From positions 620,001-684,000 of the forward strand of contig NZ_JACJPP010000011.1 in assembly GCF_014696135.1 (NCBI RefSeq): a stretch of 64,000 nucleotides of DNA, in the 5' to 3' direction. The DNA is from Nodosilinea sp. FACHB-141. GTDB lineage: Bacteria; Cyanobacteriota; Cyanobacteriia; Phormidesmidales; Phormidesmidaceae. The translations under genes were made by a program, and so were the position numbers. The notes below the pieces were generated by a model that saw nothing but the letters and a program-made list of their open reading frames with translations, was not told where the DNA came from and made no database searches. This document shows, one piece after another, positions 57,501 through 64,000 of this stretch. The first letter of the stretch is position 1; every line of letters begins with the position of its first letter.

Positions 57501-59270
57501 TTACTCTAGGGGTAGCTGCACCGTTACGCCGGTGCCCTCGCCCTCGACGCTGTCGATGTGCCAGGTGCCTCGGTGTAGGGTGACAGCCGTGTGAACGATC
57601 GCCAATCCCAATCCGCTGCCAGGCCTGTCGCCCACGTTGCTGCCCCGCTGAAAAGCCTCGCGAATGGAGGCGAGGTCAGCGGTGGGAATGCCTCTGCCAA
57701 AATCCTGTACCGTCAGCGTCGCTACCTCTCTATCGCTGCTGAGCGAGACTTGAATGGAACTGTCACTAGAGGAATAGTTGGCGGCGTTGAGCAGCAGATT
57801 GGTGAGCAGCGATCGCCCCAGCCGTCGATCCCAAAAGGCTTTGATTGGCTCAGGTGGGTGGCTAAAGCTGAGGGGCTGACTCACCTGGGGCTGCACCTCA
57901 TCGATTACCTGCTGGCAAAATTGGACCGCGTCTAGCAGTACCGGGTTAAATTCCAGCTTGCCCGCCTCGGCTCGGGTGAGGGTGAGCAGGTCGGCGATCT
58001 GCTGCCCCATGTGCCGAGCCGTGAGCAAAATGCGATCGAGTTTGGTCTGGGCTGGGCCGGTCTGCGATCGCGCCATATCTTCTCGCAGCGACTCTGCCGA
58101 CAGCAAAATGGTGCTCAAGGGCGTGCGCAGCTCATGGGAAGCCATGGAAAAGAACCGCAGTTTTAACTCTCCAAGCTGCCGAGTGCGAACCAGTTCGGCC
58201 TGCAGGTTGTGCAGAAATAGAGCCAAACTGCCGGTTAGCAATAGCCCGGTCAGCAGAGTAAGGGGTGCGCCGTAGCTGCGGCGCAAGCCGTAGGCGGCAG
58301 CGGGGGCAAATACCACCTGCCACTGGCGCTGGCCCAGGGTCAGCAGGCGGGTGCAGTCGGCTGGGCGAGGGCACACCGCTGGGTGTGGTTGCACCAAACT
58401 GGTCGGCCCAGCTACTACGCTTTTGCCCGCCGCCTCGTACTGACCCAAAAACTGCCGTTTTGATGAAGCATTTTGGTCATAGAGGGCAAAATCAATCTCA
58501 TAGCTCAGCGGCTGCAGCACCTCCTCAACCACATCTGCCACGCGAAACACCCCCAGCAAAATGCCGGCAAACTCGGCCTCGCGAGTTGGCTGATCGGGGG
58601 GCACGACCCCGTTGGAGTAGAGCGGCAGCACCACTAAAAAGCCAAACTGGTCGCGCGGCTCTTGCACCAGGCGAATGCGCTCGGTGGCCATGATTTTGCC
58701 GCTGGCCCGAGCCGGGGCAATGGCGGCGGCCCGCGTAGCGCCGGAGCTGAGATCGTAGCCCAGGGCCGCCTCATTGTTGAGAAATGGCGCGACGTAGGTG
58801 ACAGGAATGTATTCTGCCCGCTCTTTTGCTCGCTGTAGCCGATTTTCTGTCGATAATTCAGTAATTTCAAAGTTGGGATAGCCCTCGGCCTGCACCTTTG
58901 CCTCAAAGGTGGCACGATCGCCCTGGCGCACGAGCGGAGCCCACTCTAACGCTTGAATGCCAGGGTAGGTGGAGAGCGATCGCGCCACAAACCTAGCGAA
59001 GTCTTGGCGAGATACGGGTTCCTCGGTCACCTGGTAGTAGTCGTACAAAAAGGTCAGTACGTCGGTGTAGCGGTTGAGACTGCGCTGTAGCGCCGTGGAT
59101 AGATTCTCGATCTGCTGCTGAAACTGCGCCTGTCGCCGCGAGGCCTCCCATTGGCTGACCAACCAAGCCGCTCCCACCGATAGCCCGATGCCCAGGCCTA
59201 GGGTGAGTCCCATCATCACTGGGTAGCGCACCGAAGAATTAGGAAAAACGTCTTTCAAAGCTGCATTCAA
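57501..59270 (-). CDS. CHASE-domain membrane histidine kinase
   Basis: 589 aa. A first membrane helix at about 20-40 (MMGLTLGLGIGLSVGAAWLV) precedes a CHASE sensor (about 75-290) with GIQALEWAPLVRQGDRATFEAKVQAEGYPNFEITE. A second helix lies near 338-362 (LTLLTGLLLTGSLALFL); no HAMP is seen. HisKA has MASHELRTPLSTILLSAESL, with HATPase (LTNLLLNAANYSS, DFGRGIP, GSGLGLAIVHTA). CHASE binds small extracellular ligands. It follows cbiB by 18 bp, forming an rrf2-cbiB-kinase operon. The OmpR regulator across the ABC operon is a candidate partner. Confidence 0.92.
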   Translation of the reverse strand: MNAALKDVFPNSSVRYPVMMGLTLGLGIGLSVGAAWLVSQWEASRRQAQFQQQIENLSTALQRSLNRYTDVLTFLYDYYQVTEEPVSRQDFARFVARSLSTYPGIQALEWAPLVRQGDRATFEAKVQAEGYPNFEITELSTENRLQRAKERAEYIPVTYVAPFLNNEAALGYDLSSGATRAAAIAPARASGKIMATERIRLVQEPRDQFGFLVVLPLYSNGVVPPDQPTREAEFAGILLGVFRVADVVEEVLQPLSYEIDFALYDQNASSKRQFLGQYEAAGKSVVAGPTSLVQPHPAVCPRPADCTRLLTLGQRQWQVVFAPAAAYGLRRSYGAPLTLLTGLLLTGSLALFLHNLQAELVRTRQLGELKLRFFSMASHELRTPLSTILLSAESLREDMARSQTGPAQTKLDRILLTARHMGQQIADLLTLTRAEAGKLEFNPVLLDAVQFCQQVIDEVQPQVSQPLSFSHPPEPIKAFWDRRLGRSLLTNLLLNAANYSSSDSSIQVSLSSDREVATLTVQDFGRGIPTADLASIREAFQRGSNVGDRPGSGLGLAIVHTAVTLHRGTWHIDSVEGEGTGVTVQLPLE

Positions 59271-59288
59271 CCGCAGGGTAATGCCCCA

Positions 59289-60290
59289 TTATCCCTGGCT
59301 GAGCCCTCCCAGGCCTGCTACGACGGATACGCCTAGGCCAGTCCACAGCAGGAAGGCATAGCGGGTGAGGGCAAGGGCAGAGAGGATGCGATCGCCTGTA
59401 ATCGGCACCACCGTATCCCCCAGCAGCGGCTTCTCCTTCACCTGCCCCCTATACACGTTCCGTCCGCCCAACTGCACCCCCAGGGCGGCAGCGTAGGCGC
59501 ACTCGCTCCACCCCGCGTTGGGACTGGGGTCTGCTGGGGCATCGCGGCGGCAGAGCGCCCAAACTTGCCGGGGCCGACCCGAGAGCAGGGCAATGGTGAA
59601 CACCGTCAGGCGGCAGGGTAGCCAGGTCAAAGCATCTTCAAAGCGGGCGCTAAACCAGCCCAGGTGGGTGTAGGGCGCTTCTCGGTAGCCAACCATCGAA
59701 TCCAGCGTGCTGGCCCCTTTATAGGCCAGGGCCACGGACACGCTGCCCAGCGGCAGCAAGGCCCCCACCAGGGCATAAAACAGCGGCGCCATCACCCCAT
59801 CTGTGGCGTTTTCGCTCACGGTTTCCAGCACGGCTCGCAATATTTCAGGCTCGTCCAGATCTGCGGTGTCGCGGCCTACATAGAGGGAGAGACGCTCCCG
59901 CGCCAGGGAGATATCGCCCGACTCCAGCGGGGCCAGCACATCTTCCGCCGCCCGCCGCAGGCTGCGTCCGGCAAAGCAGCTAGCCAAGAGCACAACTTCG
60001 CAGCCCATCCCAACAACAGGATGAACCATCCCGCTCAGTCGCACTATGCTCCACCCGACCACTCCACTGCCGAGAATGACGCTTAGCCCCAGCATGACGC
60101 CCAGCGATCGCTCCCCACCCGGCGGCAGCTTGAGGCGAAAAATGCTCTGCGAGCCCCAGGTAATCGCCTGGCCGATCGCCTGCACCGGGTGAGGCCAGCC
60201 CCAGGGGTCGCCAACGATGCGATCGAGCGCAGCCGCCAGCACCACCACCGTTACCTGCTCGGCCCAGTTAAACCATAAAGCTGACATCAT
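59289..60290 (-). CDS. cbiB: Adenosylcobinamide-phosphate synthase
   Basis: 333 aa from the ATG at 60290; another in-frame ATG at 60323 would overlap rrf2 by 56 bp. Integral membrane enzyme that attaches (R)-1-amino-2-propanol to cobyric acid in cobalamin synthesis. The N-terminal VVLAAALDRIVGDPWGWPHPVQAIG, the block LYVGRDTADLDEPEILRAVLETVSENATDGVMAPLFYALVGALLPL, and LDSMVGYREAPYTHLGWFSARFEDALTWLPCRLT are CbiB/CobD signatures. It overlaps the rrf2 gene by 23 bp. No cobalamin riboswitch was seen. Confidence 0.95.
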   Translation of the reverse strand: MMSALWFNWAEQVTVVVLAAALDRIVGDPWGWPHPVQAIGQAITWGSQSIFRLKLPPGGERSLGVMLGLSVILGSGVVGWSIVRLSGMVHPVVGMGCEVVLLASCFAGRSLRRAAEDVLAPLESGDISLARERLSLYVGRDTADLDEPEILRAVLETVSENATDGVMAPLFYALVGALLPLGSVSVALAYKGASTLDSMVGYREAPYTHLGWFSARFEDALTWLPCRLTVFTIALLSGRPRQVWALCRRDAPADPSPNAGWSECAYAAALGVQLGGRNVYRGQVKEKPLLGDTVVPITGDRILSALALTRYAFLLWTGLGVSVVAGLGGLSQG

Positions 60291-60711
60291 CCCCCTGGGC
60301 CGCCTGCCAACTGCGGGCATCAAAATACAAGTCTTCCAGGGAAATACTATAAAGGGCTTCCTTCAGCTTTTGGGATAGCCGGTTCCACACGGCGAAGGTA
60401 ACCCAATCTTCGGCTTGGTCGGCTTGGGGGCTGTGGCGAGGTAACGGGTCAACCTGTTCGCCGACGGCTGCTAATATTTGCCCCAAAAAAATTTGGTCAG
60501 CGGGCTTAGCTAATCGGTAACCACCCTGGGGACCGCGCACCGATTCCACAATGCCCGCTCGCCGCAGTTCAATCAAGAGCTTTTCTAAGTAAGGCGGTGG
60601 GAGCCCCTGGCGCGTTGCAATAGTGTGCACTGAGATCGGGTGGCGGGAGGGATGTAACGTCAGGTCGAGCAGTGCTTTAACACTGTAATGTCCGCGAGTT
60701 GTTAATTTCAT
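60268..60711 (-). CDS. Rrf2 family transcription regulator without cysteines
   Basis: 147 aa. The winged helix MKLTTRGHYSVKALLDLTLHPSRHPISVHTIATRQGLPPPYLEKLLIELRRAGIVESVRGPQGGYRLAKP is typical of Rrf2/IscR. The linker region, where IscR has three Cys for its [2Fe-2S] cluster, contains none; the whole protein lacks Cys. It therefore senses something else or only binds DNA in a cluster-free form. The gene is the first of an operon with cbiB and a CHASE kinase and is divergent from the cyAbrB gene. Confidence 0.92.
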   Translation of the reverse strand: MKLTTRGHYSVKALLDLTLHPSRHPISVHTIATRQGLPPPYLEKLLIELRRAGIVESVRGPQGGYRLAKPADQIFLGQILAAVGEQVDPLPRHSPQADQAEDWVTFAVWNRLSQKLKEALYSISLEDLYFDARSWQAAQGDDVSFMV

Positions 60712-60945
60712 CTAAGTTAAATCACCCGTCGGTTATTACTATTTTACGGTGTTCACAGAGGACAAAAATACGGCTTTTTTGTGCCGTAGTGCTACACAAT
60801 TAGGGAGGCAAAAAAAGAGAATGCAAAAAACTATTTCGCTGTAGTATCATTTTGCATGTTGACATTAAAGTAGAGCCAGGTAGAACAGTTTTGCTGTTTC
60901 TGCCCCAATGTCTGGAGCAAACCGTTGTGAACGAGAATACAGTTA
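60712..60945. promoter_or_regulatory. Divergent control region between rrf2 and cyAbrB
   Basis: Contains TTGACA at 60859-60864 followed after 16 bases by TAGAAC (60881-60886), a possible plus-strand promoter for cyAbrB. On the minus strand TACGGC-(ACAAAAAA)-GCCGTA-TTTTTG (60788 down to 60764) looks like a small intrinsic terminator in the rrf2 leader. Both calls are by eye. Confidence 0.45.
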
Positions 60946-61350
60946 ATGGTTAAAGCAACTCAGATAGAACCACTGGTCGGCAAAGAATTACTGCAAAAGG
61001 TCAAAGATCTTGATGAGCTCAGCAAAGAAGAGAAGGCTAAAGCCTGCGGCTATTACACATTGACCAAGGCGGGCAACCCTCGGGTCAACATGATGAAATT
61101 CCTCAACGCCTTGATTGAGGCGGAGGGCATTCAGCTTGACAGCGCTCAGAATGGCAACGGGCGCGGCGGACGAAGCGCCAGTTTTCGTATCACGGTCCAG
61201 TCTAACGGCAACTTGCTAATTGGCTCAACTTACACCAAGCAAATGGGGCTTAGACCCGGTGACGAGTTTGAAATTACCTTAGGGCGCAAGCACATTCGTC
61301 TCAAGCAGTTGGGGGAAAACGGTCTTCTGATTGACGACGAAGACGAATAA
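60946..61350 (+). CDS. AbrB-like transcriptional regulator (cyAbrB)
   Basis: 134 aa. The cyAbrB layout is clear: LVGKELLQKVKDLDELSKEEKAKACGYYTLTKAGNPRVNMMKFLNALIEAEG at the N-terminus and the AbrB-type swapped-hairpin C-terminus SFRITVQSNGNLLIGSTYTKQMGLRPGDEFEITLGRKHIRLKQLG. The GYYT variant and GSTYTKxMGL block look closest to the cyAbrB1 (Sll0359) group. These proteins control carbon and nitrogen metabolism, hydrogenase and other genes in cyanobacteria, and the two paralogues often act together. A terminator follows. Confidence 0.93.
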   Translation: MVKATQIEPLVGKELLQKVKDLDELSKEEKAKACGYYTLTKAGNPRVNMMKFLNALIEAEGIQLDSAQNGNGRGGRSASFRITVQSNGNLLIGSTYTKQMGLRPGDEFEITLGRKHIRLKQLGENGLLIDDEDE

Positions 61351-61421
61351 AAGTACTGGTGGTAAGTACTCCCCCATCTTTCGAACAATTGTGATCCGTT
61401 TTTAGGTCGCTTGAGTACAAT

Positions 61422-61461
61422 GGGCGAACCAAGTCTGCGATAGGTTGGTTCGCTCTTTTTT
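61422..61461 (+). terminator. Intrinsic terminator after cyAbrB
   Basis: GGGCGAACCAA and TTGGTTCGCTC pair around 12 bases, followed by TTTTTTT. It lies 72 bp after the cyAbrB stop. Confidence 0.88.
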
Positions 61462-61618
61462 AGTGCTCTCTAGCCACCGAACAAGTTTACTATTTGCTCT
61501 CTTTCGCAGAGTTTAAACAGCATGGACGGCTATTTTTTGCTGTTGAGGTCTAGCACATGAGAGGTCGCCAGCATCGGGTAGGTTGAGGTTTAGAGATGCA
61601 GAATTGTACGGTTAGTCC

Positions 61619-63088
61619 ATGAACTTTCCTATAGTTTTAGACATTGCCCTAGGGCTAGTCTTTATCTTTTTTGTGCTGAGCCTGCTGGCCAGCGAGGTTC
61701 AAGAAATTATTGGCACGCTTTTGCAGTGGCGGGCCGAGCATCTAAAGCAGTCCATTGAGGTGCTGCTAGCGGGTAATGACAGAGATAGAGAAGCGTCGGC
61801 CCAGGCCTTAGCCGATGCCCTTTACGAAAGCCCTTGGATTCGCAGTTTAAATCAGGAGGCAAAGGGGTCGATCGCGCGATCGTTCCGGCGCATTTCACAC
61901 TTTCTTGGCCGCGTCTACCGCACCCTTACCGGCCAGCGCAATGTGTTTGGGGCAGGCAAAACCAGCGGCCCTAGCTACATTCCGCCCGAGGCTTTTGCAA
62001 ACAGTCTGCTAGAGCGCATGCAGCTGGGCAATCTGTGGCAGGTGTTGGCTAACGATCGCATCCACAGTTTTGCCCGCGATCGCGTGCTGGGTCCTGTAAC
62101 CAATATTCTCAGCGACCTCAAGGCCAGTACCGGCAACGAGTTTTTGCTCAACACCGAGCTTCAGCAGCTGGAGCAGGGCATTCACACCATAATTGATGAC
62201 TTTCGAGCGGGCATTGTCTCGCTGCCTGAGAGCCTCGATCGCGTCGTCAACCGCCTAAATGAGTTTGGGCTGATGGCGGCGGATGTGCTACCCGACGGCC
62301 ATCCCCTCACCGAAACCTTTTTGCGCCGCCTAGAGTACATCAAGCGCGGGCTGGCCAGTACCCCCACCGAGCGGGCGGCGATGCTCAGCAAGCTGCGGCC
62401 CAATGTGGCGCAGCTGCTCGACATTTTTGATGACAACAGCCCTGCCTATAGCGAGTTGAGACGTCTGGCTCAGGGCGGTAACCTCGATGCCCAAGCTTTA
62501 ATCGATCGCTTAGCCCAGGCCCCCATCACCCCGGCCTTGCGCAGCAGTTTGGCAGCGATCGCCCACAAGGTCGAAGTCACCGCCGACACCGCCCGCGATG
62601 ACGTAAAGCTGTTTGGCCTCGAACTTGAAAAGTGGTTCGATCGCGGCATGGAGCGGGCCACCGGCGTCTACAAGCGCAACGCTAAGGCGGTCGCGCTGCT
62701 GATCGGCATTGCCACAGCGGTCTCTATCAACGCCGACTCGTTTCACATTGCCACTCGCCTGGCCGTAGACCCGATTCTGCGCAACTCGATTACCCAAACT
62801 GCCGACCAGCTAGCAGCTGGATCGACCGGCAATTTTGACCAAGACATTAAACAGGTGCAGACCGCCGTCAACCAGGCCCTCGACGAGATTCCTTTCCCGC
62901 TGGGCTACAACGAGGTGGTGGTGCAGCAGCAGCTAGTGGCCGAGCAGTCGTGGCCGGTTCCCTTTGTGCCGCGCCGTTTGCTGGGCTGGCTGGTCAGCGG
63001 TTTCGCCATTTCTATGGGGTCGACCTTTTGGTTTAACGTGCTGAAGAAGGTGGTGAATGTACGGAATACGGGAGATAGGGGGAAGTAG
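61619..63088 (+). CDS. Large membrane-anchored coiled protein, unknown function
   Basis: 489 aa. An N-terminal helix (IVLDIALGLVFIFFVLSLLASEVQEIIGTLLQWRAEHLKQSIEVLL) anchors it to the membrane, and further hydrophobic segments at about 361-380 (AVALLIGIATAVSINADSFHI) and 455-475 (LLGWLVSGFAISMGSTFWFNVLKKVV) suggest three passes. Between these lies a long helical, partly coiled region rich in Leu, Asp and Arg (about 50-350) that contains repeated short blocks such as LEQGIHTIIDDF and TERAAMLSKLRPNVAQLLDIFDD. I do not recognise a named family but believe related proteins occur in other cyanobacteria. Preceded by a 157-bp gap after the terminator in which no gene was seen. Confidence 0.8.
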   Translation: MNFPIVLDIALGLVFIFFVLSLLASEVQEIIGTLLQWRAEHLKQSIEVLLAGNDRDREASAQALADALYESPWIRSLNQEAKGSIARSFRRISHFLGRVYRTLTGQRNVFGAGKTSGPSYIPPEAFANSLLERMQLGNLWQVLANDRIHSFARDRVLGPVTNILSDLKASTGNEFLLNTELQQLEQGIHTIIDDFRAGIVSLPESLDRVVNRLNEFGLMAADVLPDGHPLTETFLRRLEYIKRGLASTPTERAAMLSKLRPNVAQLLDIFDDNSPAYSELRRLAQGGNLDAQALIDRLAQAPITPALRSSLAAIAHKVEVTADTARDDVKLFGLELEKWFDRGMERATGVYKRNAKAVALLIGIATAVSINADSFHIATRLAVDPILRNSITQTADQLAAGSTGNFDQDIKQVQTAVNQALDEIPFPLGYNEVVVQQQLVAEQSWPVPFVPRRLLGWLVSGFAISMGSTFWFNVLKKVVNVRNTGDRGK

Positions 63089-63130
63089 GTGAGGGAGATA
63101 GGGAAGGTGAGGGAGATGGGGAAGTGGGGG
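63055..63130. repeat. G-rich direct repeats GGGAGATAGGG/GGTGAGGGAGAT (family C related)
   Basis: Tandem-like G/A blocks (GGGAGATAGGGGGAAGTAGG, GTGAGGGAGATAGGGAAGG, GTGAGGGAGATGGGGAAGTGG) span the 3' end of the membrane protein gene and the leader of the NlpC/P60 gene, and include the last four codons or so of the former. Confidence 0.65.
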
Positions 63131-63135
63131 TGACT

Positions 63136-63852
63136 ATGGATTCGAGTGCGGCATTCTCTAGTCAAGAAGGGTTATTTGCATCCTTTGGGCAGGAATATAT
63201 CTGTGATCAGGCCCTCAACCTCTACAAAACTGACGCGTTGGAGGGGTTGGTGACCCAGGCAGCCGTGGGGCGGCATCTGCGGCTGATGCAAGCATCCCCC
63301 CAGGCTTACGCGGTGATCCTTTGCGAAGACGACTATCCCGGTTGGATCAGCGCTGCTGATGGGGATGCGCTCAAGCCCGCTGAACAGTCCTACCAACCTG
63401 TCTCCCTCGATCGCAGCGCCATTGAGCCTCGCCTGCCGGAGGCGATCGCTTTTACGCAGCGGGCGATGGCCACACCCAACACTTACCTCTGGGGCGGCAC
63501 TGTTGGCCCCAACTACGATTGCTCAGGGTTAATGCAGGCAGCCTTTGCCTCGGTGGGCATTCGTCTGCCCCGCGACTCATACCAGCAGGAGGCCTTTACC
63601 CAGCCCATCGGCTGGGATGAGCTACTGCCGGGTGACTTAATCTTTTTTGGCACCCCAGAACGCACTAAGCATGTGGCCCTCTACCTGGGTCAGGGCGACT
63701 ATATTCACAGTTCAGGGGTTGACCAGGGCCGCAACGGCATTGGCATCGACTCGTTAACCGATCTGTCGCACCCCGTGAGCGCGTCTTACCATCGGCAGCT
63801 GCGCCGGGCGGGGCGGGTGATGACCAGTTACTGCCCAGGGGGCGCGCTATAG
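63136..63852 (+). CDS. NlpC/P60 endopeptidase with SH3b-like N-domain
   Basis: 238 aa from the ATG at 63136 (a GTG four codons earlier is also possible). An N-terminal SH3b-like domain (about 20-95, with RHLRLMQASPQAYAVILCEDDYPGWI) is followed by the NlpC/P60 catalytic domain: YLWGGTVGPNYDCSGLMQAAF with Cys129, DLIFFGTPERTKHVALYLG with the His, and YIHSSGVDQGRNGIGI. Such cyanobacterial enzymes are gamma-D-glutamyl-L-diamino acid endopeptidases that trim or recycle cell-wall peptides. There is no signal peptide, which favours a cytoplasmic recycling role. Starts 47 bp after the membrane protein gene. Confidence 0.92.
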   Translation: MDSSAAFSSQEGLFASFGQEYICDQALNLYKTDALEGLVTQAAVGRHLRLMQASPQAYAVILCEDDYPGWISAADGDALKPAEQSYQPVSLDRSAIEPRLPEAIAFTQRAMATPNTYLWGGTVGPNYDCSGLMQAAFASVGIRLPRDSYQQEAFTQPIGWDELLPGDLIFFGTPERTKHVALYLGQGDYIHSSGVDQGRNGIGIDSLTDLSHPVSASYHRQLRRAGRVMTSYCPGGAL

Positions 63853-63879
63853 TCCAAGCAGCGTTTGCCTGTTTGAGGG

Positions 63880-64000
63880 GTGCCCTTGTCGTTTTTGCAT
63901 GCTGCTTGGCTAACGCGCCTAAAGCCCTTAGCTCGCTGGGTAGTGGTGGGTGCGGCGATCGCCTTCTTACTCCACACCCTGGTGCGTCACTGGGCTGAGA
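63880..64000 (+). CDS. Start of a flippase-like (lysylphosphatidylglycerol synthase TM / UPF0104) membrane protein
   Basis: From a GTG at 63880 (or TTG 63886), with GAGG just upstream and an in-frame stop immediately before, the frame reads about 40 codons to the right edge. It contains LTRLKPLARWVVVGAAIAFLLHTLVRHWAE, a basic N-terminus and first membrane helix as in UPF0104/flippase-like proteins. The product is truncated by the window, so the call rests on the N-terminus alone. Confidence 0.55.
   Translation, partial: MPLSFLHAAWLTRLKPLARWVVVGAAIAFLLHTLVRHWAE

Noticed and set aside
59289..60945. Cobalamin riboswitch upstream of the rrf2-cbiB operon
   Set aside because: No B12-box-like motif (GCCACTG context) was seen in the leader or in the surrounding sequence.

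Overview
The window is chromosomal DNA from a cyanobacterium. Direct signs are the very frequent HIP1 octamer (GCGATCGC) inside and between genes, and photosynthesis genes: psbU, psbP (CyanoP), psb28, ycf54, a plant-type ferredoxin, a CYP38-like lumenal immunophilin, crtE and a cyAbrB regulator. The GC-rich base composition and the style of intergenic repeats suggest a filamentous Leptolyngbya/Nodosilinea-type organism; that placement is inference. No tRNA, rRNA, CRISPR array, transposase or prophage gene was seen. Most of the window is core genome.

Layout. 1-7 kb: a serpin lipoprotein (cut by the left edge), tRNA methyltransferase Trm1, DUF2103, clpS, a histidine kinase, thiL and cyp38. 7-10.7 kb: efp, accB, pyrF, a secreted unknown protein and cofH, the last two overlapping tail to tail. 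10.8-17.5 kb: two sugar-type oxidoreductases divergent from an exopolysaccharide export pair (Wza-like and Wzc-like), then pdxJ. 17.6-24.9 kb: ycf54, a secreted unknown, PAP2-like phosphatase, crtE, folD, psbU, nadB, DUF2227. 24.9-32.2 kb: a signalling block on the minus strand made of a triple-receiver hybrid kinase, CheR, CheB and a second hybrid kinase. 32.3-39.4 kb: tkt, fabF, acpP, maf, psbP, an exported methyltransferase and DUF2854, all minus strand. 39.6-45.1 kb: small protein, ferredoxin, small protein, DUF3326, response regulator, REC-kinase and purD. 45.1-45.3 kb: a structured gap that I propose encodes 6S RNA. 45.3-53.4 kb: DUF3598, moaB, psb28, lipoprotein, GPH transporter, fasciclin protein, plsY, small unknown, VOC protein and ddl. 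53.6-64 kb: OmpR-type regulator, a three-gene ABC importer, a CHASE kinase with cbiB and an Rrf2 regulator on the opposite strand, cyAbrB, a large membrane protein of unknown function, an NlpC/P60 endopeptidase and the start of a flippase-like membrane protein.

The most noteworthy items are the candidate 6S RNA downstream of purD, a predicted exported SAM-dependent methyltransferase lipoprotein, the CheR/CheB pair sandwiched between hybrid kinases that carry a long Glu/Gln coiled coil, a cysteine-free Rrf2 regulator coupled to cbiB, and a set of intergenic dyad repeats in several recurring families, some nested. I found no clear-cut new defence or mobile system.
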